Below, one piece after another: positions 7,824 through 14,640 of a stretch of DNA of 22,462 bases. The stretch is from contig JBHELO010000051.1 in NCBI GenBank assembly GCA_046263055.1, positions 1 through 22,462 of the forward strand, given 5' to 3'. Source of the stretch: DATAQC01 sp046263055. Lineage in GTDB: Bacteria > Actinomycetota > Acidimicrobiia > Acidimicrobiales > AC-14. The position numbers and the translations under genes were made by a program. How positions within the stretch are numbered: position 1 is the stretch's first letter; every line of letters begins with the position of its first letter. The notes under the pieces were generated by a model. The model was not told the origin of the DNA, made no database searches, and saw only the letters and a list, made by a program, of their open reading frames with translations.

Positions 7824-7843
7824 CCGACCACGGACCACCACCA

Positions 7844-7858
7844 CCGCCGCCGGGGCGG
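7844..7858. terminator. Small hairpin between convergent genes
   Basis: A 5-bp stem (CCGCC/GGCGG) with a 5-nt loop lies in the 36-bp gap between the Calx-beta and SDR stop codons. It is short and lacks a T-tract, so it is only a weak candidate for a shared transcription end. Confidence 0.2.
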
Positions 7859-7859
7859 G

Positions 7860-8579
7860 CTACAGCTTGCGGAGGTCAACCACGCTGCCGTTGTCGAGGT
7901 CGCGGTCGAGGAGGGCCCAGATCTTGGTGGCCACCTCGTCGGCGGGCGTGAGGTTGTCGGCGGCGTGGAGGTCGACGAACTTCTGACGGCTCGGGAAGTC
8001 GTCCTCGGACACCGCTCGTAGCTGGGCCTGCATGTCGGTGTCAACCGTGCCCGGAGCCACCGACAGCACCAGGACGCCACCGCGCTGGTCCTGCTCGGCG
8101 CCCGCGTCGCGGACCCACTGGTCGACGGCCGCCTTGCCGGCGCCGTAGGAGGACCAGCCGGGGTACACGCTGCTGGCCGCCCCCGAGGTGAGCATGACGA
8201 GGGCCCGAGGCATCTCCAGGTGGCGGGCGGCGGCCAGGAACAGGTGGCCCAACACCTGGGGGGCGGCGCTGTTGAGGACGACGTTGGCGGCGTACGCCTC
8301 GGTGCCCACCTCGCCGGCGAAGCCGATGGGATCGAGGGTCCCGGCGGCGTGGACGAAGACCACCCGGTCGCCGTGGAAGCCGGCCAGCCTCTGCTCGAAG
8401 GCGGCGCCCACGGCCGCCCACGACGACGGGTCGGCCAGGTCGGCCTCCAGGTGCTCAGTCCCTTCGGCCGGCCGGCGGCTGATACCTACGATCCGTGTGC
8501 CCTCCCACGGGACGGTGCGGGCCAGGGCCAGCCCGATCCCCCCCGAGGCGCCGGTCAGAAAGACGAGAGATGTCCCCAT
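7860..8579 (-). CDS. Short-chain dehydrogenase/reductase
   Basis: The protein has 239 residues and is a classical SDR: a cytoplasmic NAD(P)-dependent oxidoreductase with a Rossmann fold. The cofactor motif TGASGGIG is at residues 9-16, and NADP preference is suggested by ISRRP after strand 2. The catalytic triad is Ser132, Tyr145 and Lys149 (LTSGAASSVYPGWSSYGAGK). The sequence resembles the sepiapterin reductase/benzil reductase (YueD-like) branch, but the substrate cannot be read from it. The ATG at 8579 is preferred over a frame open further upstream because MGTSLVFLTGASGGIG is a compact SDR start and a TACCGT -10 ends 6 nt before it; the longer reading would translate a tandem repeat. It diverges from the MOSC gene. 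Confidence 0.9.
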   Translation of the reverse strand: MGTSLVFLTGASGGIGLALARTVPWEGTRIVGISRRPAEGTEHLEADLADPSSWAAVGAAFEQRLAGFHGDRVVFVHAAGTLDPIGFAGEVGTEAYAANVVLNSAAPQVLGHLFLAAARHLEMPRALVMLTSGAASSVYPGWSSYGAGKAAVDQWVRDAGAEQDQRGGVLVLSVAPGTVDTDMQAQLRAVSEDDFPSRQKFVDLHAADNLTPADEVATKIWALLDRDLDNGSVVDLRKL

Positions 8580-8585
8580 ATCCCG

Positions 8586-8591
8586 ACGGTA
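8586..8591 (-). promoter_or_regulatory. Candidate -10 element of the SDR gene (leaderless)
   Basis: TACCGT on the minus strand is 6 nt from the ATG at 8579. With a 17-bp spacer the -35 position (8609-8614) reads TGTCGT and falls inside the 15-bp tandem repeat. Confidence 0.5.
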
Positions 8592-8607
8592 ACCACTGCC
8601 CCCAGCC

Positions 8608-8649
8608 GACGACACGGCGCCGGACGACACGGCGCCGGACGACACGGCG
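8608..8649. repeat. 15-bp tandem repeat, 2.8 copies
   Basis: The unit GACGACACGGCGCCG occurs at 8608 and 8623, with 12 matching bases at 8638. It lies in the divergent SDR/MOSC gap and covers the -35 region of the SDR promoter, so a hexamer resembling GTGTCG (minus strand) recurs every 15 bp. Confidence 0.8.
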
Positions 8650-8701
8650 GACAACCGGAAATCCGCTGGCGCCGGGGCGCCGTCCACACCATCCTCGGGT
8701 G

Positions 8702-9301
8702 GTGGACGACCACCCGGAGCACCGCACCCGGGCCGAGCTGGAGGCCGGCCTGGACCAGGTCCTGCGCTCACCGGCCGACGAGGGCCCGGTCGAGCTCGTC
8801 GTGGCCCGACCGGCACGGGGCGAGCGGCGGGTCCTCGACCGGGCGGTGATCGACCCCCAGCTCGGCCTGGTGGGCGACATGTGGCCGGTGCGCCCCACCA
8901 GCAGCACCCCCGACCGGTCGCCCCACCCGGGCAAGCAGCTCACCCTCATGAACGCCAGGGTGGCGGCGCTGGTCGCCGGGCCCGGGCGCTGGCAGCTGGC
9001 GGGCGACCAGGTCTACGTGGACCTGGACCTGGGCCGCACCAACCTCCCCCCCGGCACCCGCCTGGCGGTGGGATCGGCGGTGGTGGAGGTGAGCGGTGAG
9101 CCCCACACCGGGTGTGCCAAGTTCGCGGCCCGCTTCGGTATGGAGGCGGCCCGGTTCGTGGGCTCCCCGGCCGGCCGGCGCATGGGGCTGCGGGGGCTGA
9201 ACACCCGGGTGGTGAGAGCCGGCACCGTCGGCCCGGGGGACCTCGTCCGCAAGCTGGCGGCGACCGCAGTTCGCCACGGGGGCGAGGCAGCGGCACCCTG
9301 A
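8702..9301 (+). CDS. MOSC domain protein
   Basis: The protein has 199 residues from GTG 8702 (GTG 8699 is equally possible). MOSC domains are beta-barrel proteins related to the molybdenum cofactor sulfurase C-terminus; they handle activated sulfur or bind molybdenum cofactor through a conserved cysteine. That cysteine is seen in EPHTGCAKF (Cys138), and the following GMEAARFV...RGLNTRVVRAGTVGPGDLV is the typical MOSC C-terminal half. The N-terminal half (RSPADEGPVELVVARPARGERRVLD...GLVGDMW) matches stand-alone actinobacterial MOSC proteins. CATCCT 6 nt before 8702 is a weak -10 candidate. No molybdoenzyme gene is nearby, so the partner is unknown. It is convergent with the ABC-F gene. Confidence 0.85.
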   Translation: MDDHPEHRTRAELEAGLDQVLRSPADEGPVELVVARPARGERRVLDRAVIDPQLGLVGDMWPVRPTSSTPDRSPHPGKQLTLMNARVAALVAGPGRWQLAGDQVYVDLDLGRTNLPPGTRLAVGSAVVEVSGEPHTGCAKFAARFGMEAARFVGSPAGRRMGLRGLNTRVVRAGTVGPGDLVRKLAATAVRHGGEAAAP

Positions 9302-9303
9302 GC

Positions 9304-9326
9304 CGGGCGCCGGGGCCCGCCGCCCG
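9304..9326. terminator. Hairpin between MOSC and ABC-F genes
   Basis: Arms CGGGCG (9304-9309) and CGCCCG (9321-9326) flank an 11-nt GC-rich loop in the 30-bp gap between two converging stop codons. No T-tract is present; it could serve either direction. Confidence 0.3.
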
Positions 9327-9331
9327 CCCCG

Positions 9332-11137
9332 TCAGGCGCCGAGCTCGTCGGCCAGCGCCAACCACCGGTCCTCGGCGGCGGCCACCCGCTCCTCGGCGGC
9401 GGCCAGCTCGGCCGCCAGCCGGGCCACGGCCACGTGGTCGCCCCCCGCCCCTGCCGCCAGCGCGGCGGCCAGCTGGTCCCGCTCGGCCGTCGCGCCGGCC
9501 AGGTCCTTCTCGGCGGTGGCCAGCAGCCGGCGCAGGGTGCTCGGTGAGCGGGGCTTGGCCGTCCGGGCCGCCGTGCCACCCCCGGTGGCCGCCGTCCGAC
9601 CTCCCGGGGGCGGGCCGAGCGACGTCGGGCCCGGTGCGGTCCGGTCGGCACCATCGGCCGGCCGGGCCGGGTGCCGGGCCTCCTCCCACGCCGCGAAACC
9701 ACCCGGTGGCCGGGAGGCACCGCCGTGGCCGTCGAGGACCAGCACGTCGTCCACCGTCCGCTCCAGATGGGCCCGGTCGTGACTCACCACGACGAGGGTG
9801 CCCGGCCAATGCTCGAAGTGGTCCTCCAGGGCGCGCAGGGTGTCCAGGTCCAGGTCGTTGGTGGGCTCGTCCAGGAGTACCACGTTGGGCAGCCCGGCCA
9901 GCACGAGCAGGAGCTGGAGGCGTCGGCGCTCGCCACCCGACAGAGTGCCGATGGTGGCCCACTGGGCGTCGTCGTCGAACCAGAAGCGCTCCATGAGGCG
10001 GAGCTGCTCCCAGCTCGGGGCGGCCGCCGCCGGCCCGGCCACCGCATCGCGCACCCGCAGTGACGGGTCCAGCTCCCGGCCCCCCTGGTCGTAGTAGCCG
10101 ACGCGGACCGTCGTGCCCACGTCCACCGTCCCGGCGGCGGGCACCAGCCGTCCGGCCAGCACGTCGAGGAGGGTGGACTTCCCCGAGCCGTTGGGACCGA
10201 CGACGCCCAGGCGGCCGCCCGGCTCCAGGTCCAGGTCGAGCCCGGAGAACAGCCACGGCCGGTCGGGGCCGAACCGATGGCCCACGCCGGCCAGCACCAC
10301 CACCTTGTCCCCCAGGCGGGGCGCCCGGGCCCCCCGGCCGCCGGCGGCGGCCAGCTCCAGGTCCCCGACCCGGTCGGGCGGCGGCGGGCGGCCCTCCACG
10401 ATGGCGGTGGCGGTGGCGATGCGGGCCTTGGGCTTGCGGGTGCGGGCCGGTGCCCCCCGCCGCAGCCACGCCAGCTCGGTGCGGGCCAGGTTGGCCCGCA
10501 CCGCCTCGGCCGACGCCTCCCGGGCCGCCCGCTCGGCCCGGGCCGCCAACCAGCTCTCGTAGCCGCCCTCGTGCACGTAGCCCCGTCCCCGGTCCAGTTC
10601 CAGCACCCGGCTGGTCACCCGGTCGAGGACGTGGCGGTCGTGGGTCACCAGCACCAGGCCGCCCGGGAAGCGGGCCAGGCGGTCCTCCAGCCACGCCACC
10701 GCGTCCATGTCCAGGTGGTTGGTGGGCTCGTCGAGCACCAGCAGGTCCACCTCGTCGACCAGGACCCGGGCCAGGGCCACCCGCTTGGCCTGGCCGCCCG
10801 ACAGGGCGGCGACGTCGGCCCCCGCCAGGGGTCCCATGCCGAGGCGGTCGAGGATGGCGGCCGCCTCCCAGTGCCGGCCCACCGCGTCCCCCACGGTGCC
10901 GGGCGGCAGCGTCGGCCGCTGGCCGAGAAAAGCGGTCCGCACGCCCCGCCCCCGGCGCACCACGCCGTCCTCCGGCTCGGCCACCCCCGCCACGACCGCC
11001 AGCAGGGTGGACTTGCCCCCGCCGTTGCGGCCCACCACCCCCAGGCGGTCCCCGGACGACACGGTGAGCGAGAGGTCCTCGTAGAGGGCCCGGTCGGGGC
11101 GGTGGGCGGCCACCCCGGCCAGGTCGACGAGGATCAC
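9332..11137 (-). CDS. ABC-F family ATPase (Uup-like)
   Basis: The protein has 601 residues with two ABC ATPase domains and no membrane helices, so it is a soluble ABC-F protein. These bind the ribosome E site and act in translation, ribosome rescue or antibiotic protection. Walker A motifs are GRNGGGKST (about 37-45, with an unusual third Gly) and GPNGSGKST. Signatures are LSGGQAKRV and LSGGERRRL, and Walker B/catalytic glutamates are in LLVLDEPTNHLDMD and VVLLDEPTNDLDLD. The interdomain linker is Arg/Ala-rich (RAERAAREASAEAVRANLARTELAWLRR region), and the C-terminus is a coiled coil (LAAELAAAEERVAAAED) as in Uup. The GTG at 11137 gives VILVDLAGV, a normal ABC-F start; GTG 11164 is an alternative. 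The start overlaps the stop of a possible 16-codon upstream ORF. Whether it confers resistance cannot be told from sequence. Confidence 0.92.
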   Translation of the reverse strand: MILVDLAGVAAHRPDRALYEDLSLTVSSGDRLGVVGRNGGGKSTLLAVVAGVAEPEDGVVRRGRGVRTAFLGQRPTLPPGTVGDAVGRHWEAAAILDRLGMGPLAGADVAALSGGQAKRVALARVLVDEVDLLVLDEPTNHLDMDAVAWLEDRLARFPGGLVLVTHDRHVLDRVTSRVLELDRGRGYVHEGGYESWLAARAERAAREASAEAVRANLARTELAWLRRGAPARTRKPKARIATATAIVEGRPPPPDRVGDLELAAAGGRGARAPRLGDKVVVLAGVGHRFGPDRPWLFSGLDLDLEPGGRLGVVGPNGSGKSTLLDVLAGRLVPAAGTVDVGTTVRVGYYDQGGRELDPSLRVRDAVAGPAAAAPSWEQLRLMERFWFDDDAQWATIGTLSGGERRRLQLLLVLAGLPNVVLLDEPTNDLDLDTLRALEDHFEHWPGTLVVVSHDRAHLERTVDDVLVLDGHGGASRPPGGFAAWEEARHPARPADGADRTAPGPTSLGPPPGGRTAATGGGTAARTAKPRSPSTLRRLLATAEKDLAGATAERDQLAAALAAGAGGDHVAVARLAAELAAAEERVAAAEDRWLALADELGA

Positions 11138-11184
11138 CGGCGGCGCCCCGCGCCCCGGCGCCACGGATCGCGCCCGGCGCCCAC
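11134..11184 (-). CDS. Possible leader peptide upstream of the ABC-F gene
   Basis: A 16-codon ORF, VGAGRDPWRRGARGRR, starts at a GTG exactly 7 nt after the TACAGT -10, the same geometry as leaderless genes elsewhere in the window. Its TGA overlaps the ABC-F start codon as GTGA. Six of the last twelve residues after Asp6-Pro7 are arginine, together with one tryptophan. Known ABC-F resistance genes in Gram-positive bacteria are often controlled by short upstream ORFs through ribosome-mediated attenuation or coupling. Short ORFs are common by chance at this GC content, so it remains a hypothesis. Confidence 0.35.
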   Translation of the reverse strand: MGAGRDPWRRGAGRRR

Positions 11185-11189
11185 GCCGG

Positions 11190-11205
11190 CCACTGTAGGC
11201 AGTGG
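11190..11205. promoter_or_regulatory. 16-bp palindrome over the ABC-F -10
   Basis: CCACTG/CAGTGG arms surround TAGG. The palindrome contains most of the ABC-F -10 hexamer, a typical place for a repressor operator. Confidence 0.4.
11192..11197 (-). promoter_or_regulatory. Candidate -10 element of the ABC-F transcript
   Basis: TACAGT (minus strand) fits TANNNT. Predicted transcription start is at about 11185-11184, which is the GTG of the possible leader peptide and 47 nt before the ABC-F GTG. Confidence 0.45.
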
Positions 11206-11210
11206 CACCG

Positions 11211-11242
11211 CACGTCCCTGGGGCCGCCCCCAGGCCGACGTG
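11211..11242. promoter_or_regulatory. 32-bp inverted repeat in the ABC-F/ligase divergent region
   Basis: The arms are CACGTC plus CCTGGGG (11211-11223) and CCCCAGG plus GACGTG (11228-11234, 11237-11242), around a CCGC centre with a 2-nt bulge: 13 matched pairs in all. It covers the -35 position of the ABC-F promoter and lies 50 bp before the ligase ATG. It could be an operator shared by both genes or a DNA/RNA hairpin. Confidence 0.4.
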
Positions 11243-11291
11243 GGGGGACCCGGGGGTGGGTCGGGCCGCCAGGTCGCCCGAGACTGCGGCC

Positions 11292-12977
11292 ATGACCCTC
11301 ACCACGCCCGTCTGCCCGGCCCCGGCCACCTCGCTCGACTTCGTGGGCCGCCTGCTCCACCGCCAGGACCGGGCGACTGCCACCCGCCCGGCCCTGGCCA
11401 GCCACACCGGCGATGGCTGGGTCGAGCGCACCTACGCCGACCTGGACACCAGCAGCGTCCGGGTGGCGGCGTGGCTGGAGGCTGCCGGCGTGGCCGCCGG
11501 TGACCGGGTGGCCATCCTCGGGCCCGCCGGTCCCCAGTGGGTGGCCGCCCTCCTCGGGGCGTGGCGGGCGGGAGCGGTGGCGGTGCCCCTCGACGCCGCG
11601 CTGGGCCCGACGGAACTGGCCCCGCTCGTGGAACGGTCGCGGCCGGCGGCGGTGGTGGTAGGCGACGGCCAACGCGCCCTTCTGGCGGCCGCCGCCCCCG
11701 GCGACGTGGCCGCCCTGCCGTTCACGGCGGTCGACGCCCTGCCCGGGAGGCCCGGCCCGGACGTGGCCCGCAGCGGGGGCGAGGCGGCCCTCGTGGTGTG
11801 GACGTCGGGCACCAGCGGCCGACCGAAGGGCGTGACCCTGTCGTTCGACAACGTGGCCTACGTAGTGGACGCCGGGTGCGCCGCCCACCGCCTGGACGGC
11901 ACGGAGCGGTGGCTGTCGGTGCTGCCCCTCAACCACACGCTCGAGCTCTCGTGCGCCGTGCTGCCCGCCCTGGCCACCGGCGCCTGTGTGGCCTTCGCTC
12001 CCGGGCGCGCCGCGGCCGACGTGGCCGCCGCCATGCGGGACCGCCGGTTCACCAGGATGACGGCGGTGCCGGTGCTGCTCACGTCCCTGCTGCGGGGGGT
12101 GGAAGCCGGCGCCCGCGACGGGCGACTGCGGGCCGCCGCCTTCCGGGCCGCCGGGGTCGTCGCCGCCGCCGTTCCCAGCCGGCGGGTGCGGTGCCTGCTG
12201 TTCGCCCCCGTGCACCGGCGGCTGGGCGGCGGGCACCCCAGTCTGCAGTGCGGCGGTGCGCCCCTGGACCCCGCCGTGCGCCGCCGGTTGGAGCTGCTCG
12301 GCGTCCCCGTCTTCGGCGGCTACGGCCTGACCGAGACGGCGCCCACGGTGGCCATGGAGGCGCCCGGGTCGAGGCGGGCGGGATCGGTGGGGCTCCCCCT
12401 GCCGGGTACCCAGGTCCGCATCGTGGACGGGGAGATCCAGGTGCGCTCGCCGGGAGTCATGCTCGGTTACTGGCAGGACCCGGCCGCCACCACCGCCGCG
12501 GTGGGCGCCGACGGGTGGTTCCGTACCGGCGACCTCGGGCGCCTGGACGCCGACGGCTTCCTGTACGTCACGGGGCGGGCCAAGAGCCTGGTGGTGCTGC
12601 CCACCGGCAAGAAGGTGCAGCCCGAGGAGGTGGAGGCGGCCCTCGAGGCCAGCGACCTGCTGGACGAGGCGTGCGTGGTCGGGTGGGCGCCGCCCACCGG
12701 CCCCCGGGCCGGCACCGAGCAGGTGTGCGCGGTGGTCGTGGCCTCCGCCGGCCTCCGGGCCCGGTGCCCGGCGGCGGGGGCGGTGGACGAGGTGGCCGCC
12801 GCCGAGGTGGCCCGCTGCACCGCCGGCCTGGCCGCCTTCAAGCGCCCGGGGGTGGTACGGGTGGTCCCCGGCCCCCTGCCCCGAACGCCCAAGCGGTCGG
12901 TGCGGCGGGCCGACGTCGTGCGCCTCCTCGAGTCGGGCGCCGGCTCCCGTCCGGCGGAGGGACCGGAGCCCGGCTGA
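11292..12977 (+). CDS. AMP-forming acyl-CoA ligase-like enzyme (ANL superfamily)
   Basis: The protein has 561 residues. It is an adenylate-forming enzyme that activates a carboxylic acid, probably a fatty acid, with ATP and transfers it to CoA. The ATP loop WTSGTSGRPKG is at residues 170-180, GGYGLTETAP at 342-351, the ribose-binding GWFRTGDLG at 408-416, and the hinge segment GRAKSLVVLPTGKKVQPEEVE at about 428-448. The C-terminal catalytic lysine lies in PRTPKRSVRR. The SLQCGGAPLDP and PTGKKVQPEEVE stretches place it nearest long-chain fatty acyl-CoA synthetases. The ATG at 11292 has no Shine-Dalgarno sequence; GAGACT 6 nt upstream is a weak -10. A Pro/Gly/Glu-rich tail ends the protein. It diverges from the ABC-F gene and shares its palindromic intergenic region. 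The exact substrate is unknown. Confidence 0.9.
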   Translation: MTLTTPVCPAPATSLDFVGRLLHRQDRATATRPALASHTGDGWVERTYADLDTSSVRVAAWLEAAGVAAGDRVAILGPAGPQWVAALLGAWRAGAVAVPLDAALGPTELAPLVERSRPAAVVVGDGQRALLAAAAPGDVAALPFTAVDALPGRPGPDVARSGGEAALVVWTSGTSGRPKGVTLSFDNVAYVVDAGCAAHRLDGTERWLSVLPLNHTLELSCAVLPALATGACVAFAPGRAAADVAAAMRDRRFTRMTAVPVLLTSLLRGVEAGARDGRLRAAAFRAAGVVAAAVPSRRVRCLLFAPVHRRLGGGHPSLQCGGAPLDPAVRRRLELLGVPVFGGYGLTETAPTVAMEAPGSRRAGSVGLPLPGTQVRIVDGEIQVRSPGVMLGYWQDPAATTAAVGADGWFRTGDLGRLDADGFLYVTGRAKSLVVLPTGKKVQPEEVEAALEASDLLDEACVVGWAPPTGPRAGTEQVCAVVVASAGLRARCPAAGAVDEVAAAEVARCTAGLAAFKRPGVVRVVPGPLPRTPKRSVRRADVVRLLESGAGSRPAEGPEPG

Positions 12978-13016
12978 CGGAACGAGCCGGCGCCGGCGCG
13001 GTCACAATGGGAGCCA

Positions 13017-14033
13017 ATGGCCCGCCACCGCGTCCCGGCCGTGGTGGGCGTGGCCCTGGTGGCGGGAGCCCTGGTGGCGGGAGCCGCCGCCTGCTCGTCG
13101 CCGGCGCCGGCGGCCCGCACCGACGTGCCCGAGCCGGCCTCCGCCCCTGCACCGGCAGCCGCCCCGGCGGGAACGGTGGTGTCGTTGGGTGGCGACCCCG
13201 AGGGCGTGGTGGCCGACCCCGCCACCGGCCTGGTGGCCATCGGCGTGCGCTCGCCTGACGGCGTCCTCGTCGTCGACCACGAGGGGCGCCTGGTGCGCCG
13301 GATCGGCCTGAGCAGCGCGCCCCGCCACCTGGAGCCCGGCCTCACCAGCGGCTCGGTGCTGGCGCCCGTCGAGGGCACGGACCGCCTGGAGGTGGTGGAC
13401 CTGCGGGCCGGCACGGTGGTGTCCACCACCGCCGTCGGCCGCCAGCCCCACGACGCGGCGGCGGCCGCCGGCACCCTGTTCGCCGGCAACGAGCTGGCCG
13501 ACTCGCTGTCGGTCATCTCCGGCGGCTCCGTCACCGCCACCCTCCCCATGCCCCGTCAGCCCGGCGGGGTGGCCACCAACGGCCGCACGGTGGCGGTCGT
13601 CGGGGTGCGAGGCCGCCGAATGGCGGTGGTCGAGGCCGCCACCGCCGCCGCCGTCGGCACCGTCGCATGTGGGGTGGGCCCGACCCACGTGGTGGCGGGG
13701 CCCGATGGCCGCTACTACGTGGCCGACACCCAGGGCGGGCGGGTGCTGGTCTACGAGGACTCGCCCCAGCTCCGCCAGACCGGGTCGGCGGCGGCGGCCG
13801 GCGCCCCCTACGGGATCACCGTCGACCCCGGGCGGCGGCACCTGTGGGCCACCCTCACCGCCCGCAACCAGGTGGTGGAGTACGACATCAGCGGCCGCCT
13901 CCCCCGCCGCCTGGCCACCTTCGCCACTGTGCGCCAGCCCAACAGCGTGGCCGTCGACCCCACCACCGGCCTGGTGTTCGTGAGCGGGGCCACGGCGGCC
14001 GGCGACCTCCAGATACTGCGCCCGGCCCGGTAG
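13017..14033 (+). CDS. Probable lipoprotein with beta-propeller (YVTN/NHL-like) repeats
   Basis: The protein has 338 residues. The N-terminus has a basic start (MARHR), a hydrophobic core and a cysteine at 26 in GALVAGAAACSSP. This is a lipobox-like site, though alanine at -3 is not the commonest residue, so plain secretion is possible. An Ala/Pro linker (about 27-55) is followed by repeated beta-propeller blades such as GGDPEGVVADPATGLVAIGV, PTHVVAGPDGRYYVADT, APYGITVDPGRRHLWATL and PNSVAVDPTTGLVFVSG. Such extracytoplasmic propellers bind ligands or proteins; no catalytic motif is visible. CACAAT ends 8 nt before the ATG, a possible leaderless -10. It follows the ligase gene by 39 bp on the same strand; a functional link is not evident. 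Confidence 0.85.
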   Translation: MARHRVPAVVGVALVAGALVAGAAACSSPAPAARTDVPEPASAPAPAAAPAGTVVSLGGDPEGVVADPATGLVAIGVRSPDGVLVVDHEGRLVRRIGLSSAPRHLEPGLTSGSVLAPVEGTDRLEVVDLRAGTVVSTTAVGRQPHDAAAAAGTLFAGNELADSLSVISGGSVTATLPMPRQPGGVATNGRTVAVVGVRGRRMAVVEAATAAAVGTVACGVGPTHVVAGPDGRYYVADTQGGRVLVYEDSPQLRQTGSAAAAGAPYGITVDPGRRHLWATLTARNQVVEYDISGRLPRRLATFATVRQPNSVAVDPTTGLVFVSGATAAGDLQILRPAR

Positions 14034-14083
14034 GGGGTGCGGCCGGCAGGCCGGCGGCCGGCGCTGCTACGGTGCTTGTCCGC

Positions 14084-14112
14084 TTCGTCGGAGTTGTGCG
14101 GTCAGCTATGCT
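14084..14112 (+). promoter_or_regulatory. Candidate promoter of bldC
   Basis: TTCGTC (14084-14089) and TATGCT (14107-14112) are separated by 17 bp, about 30 nt before the first bldC ATG. A second TANNNT match, TACGGT, is at 14068-14073. Unlike many genes here, this one has a leader and a Shine-Dalgarno sequence. Confidence 0.45.
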
Positions 14113-14142
14113 GGTGGTAGCGAGAAGGGTGCGACGAGAGGC

Positions 14143-14382
14143 ATGATGCAGCGCATGCAAGCCGGCGGCAACGCAGAGGTCGAGTACCTGACGCCCGGAC
14201 AGGTCGCCCGGCTGTTGCACGTGTCGCCCAAGACCGTGAACCGGTGGGCCGACCAGGGCCGCATCGGCTGCATCGTCACCCTCGGCGGCCACCGCCGCTT
14301 CGCCCTGCCCGACGTCACCGCCGTCATCGAGCAGATGGCGTCGCGCTCGCCCCGGCGCGCCGCTGAGCCCGACCCGGGCTGA
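14143..14382 (+). CDS. bldC: BldC-family MerR-type DNA-binding regulator
   Basis: The protein has 79 residues: a single winged helix-turn-helix with no effector domain. Residues about 15-62 (YLTPGQVARLLHVSPKTVNRWADQGRIGCIVTLGGHRRF) match BldC of Streptomyces closely, including SPKTVNRWA in the recognition helix and LGGHRRF in the wing. BldC binds DNA as head-to-tail oligomers on direct repeats and controls developmental timing in Streptomyces; its targets here are unknown. ATGs at 14143, 14146 and 14155 are in frame; GAGAGG (14136-14141) best fits 14146, so the first residue is uncertain. The short tail (SRSPRRAAEPDPG) is basic then acidic. A promoter and structured RNA on the opposite strand face its 3' end. 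Confidence 0.92.
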   Translation: MMQRMQAGGNAEVEYLTPGQVARLLHVSPKTVNRWADQGRIGCIVTLGGHRRFALPDVTAVIEQMASRSPRRAAEPDPG

Positions 14383-14482
14383 GCCGGGCCCACCCACAGC
14401 TCGGCCGGGCCCGTGCGCTGCACCGCAGGCTGGGGAGTGCGGCACAGCGCCGGTACCTGGGAAGCGGGAGTGATCCCTCTCC
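14383..14482 (-). ncRNA. Predicted minus-strand structured RNA facing bldC
   Basis: Transcription from the minus-strand promoter at 14489-14517 would begin near 14482. About 32 nt in, the RNA forms a hairpin with arms 14450-14438 and 14427-14415: 13 consecutive pairs, two of them tandem G-U wobbles, closing a 10-nt C-rich loop (CUCCCCAGCC). In plus-strand RNA the same two positions are A-C/C-A mismatches, so the structure favours the minus strand. A small GGGA/UCCC hairpin (14477-14466) precedes it. The 3' end is not visible; extension past 14383 would make the RNA antisense to bldC. I do not recognise it as tmRNA, SRP RNA, RNase P RNA or a known riboswitch. No minus-strand gene follows for 3 kb. 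Confidence 0.4.
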
Positions 14483-14488
14483 GAGGCT

Positions 14489-14517
14489 AGCTTACCCAAA
14501 CCCGACAAAGCGGTCAA
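14489..14517 (-). promoter_or_regulatory. Strong sigma70-type promoter on the minus strand
   Basis: TTGACC (14517-14512) and TAAGCT (14494-14489) are separated by exactly 17 bp in an AT-rich island within very GC-rich DNA. It is the best -35/-10 pair I found in the window, yet no minus-strand gene lies downstream, only the structured region and the antisense strand of bldC. Confidence 0.55.
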
Positions 14518-14623
14518 GTGGGTACGACCACGACACGTGGCGGGAGGCCGGGGTCGTGGACTGGCGGTGAGGGCGGCACGGCCGCCCGGGCCGGGGCGCA
14601 CCGGAGCCGACGGCGGCAGCCGC

Positions 14624-14629
14624 TACCGT
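14624..14629 (+). promoter_or_regulatory. Candidate -10 element of the DedA gene
   Basis: TACCGT ends 11 nt before GTG 14641, giving a leader of about 4-5 nt. If translation instead starts at GTG 14671, the leader would be about 35 nt and include GAGGGA at 14655-14660. Confidence 0.4.
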
Positions 14630-14640
14630 CGGTCCCGGGT

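Noticed and set aside
5403..7844. 813-codon minus-strand open frame opposite the Calx-beta gene
   Set aside because: Arg/Gly/Asp-rich nonsense composition; the plus strand has a signal peptide and four recognisable domains.
8580..8816. N-terminal extension of the SDR protein
   Set aside because: It would translate the 15-bp tandem repeat into SSGAV repeats and overlap the divergent MOSC gene; the leaderless ATG at 8579 gives a normal SDR start.
11292..14033. Ligase, lipoprotein and neighbours as a natural-product cluster
   Set aside because: No carrier protein, ketosynthase or condensation domain is present; a lone acyl-CoA ligase-like gene is common.
14383..14482. Structured RNA as tmRNA, SRP RNA, RNase P RNA, 6C RNA or a known riboswitch
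   Set aside because: None of the hallmark sequences is present; the C-rich loop has only four consecutive C residues, short of the 6C motif; and no gene lies downstream for a riboswitch to control.
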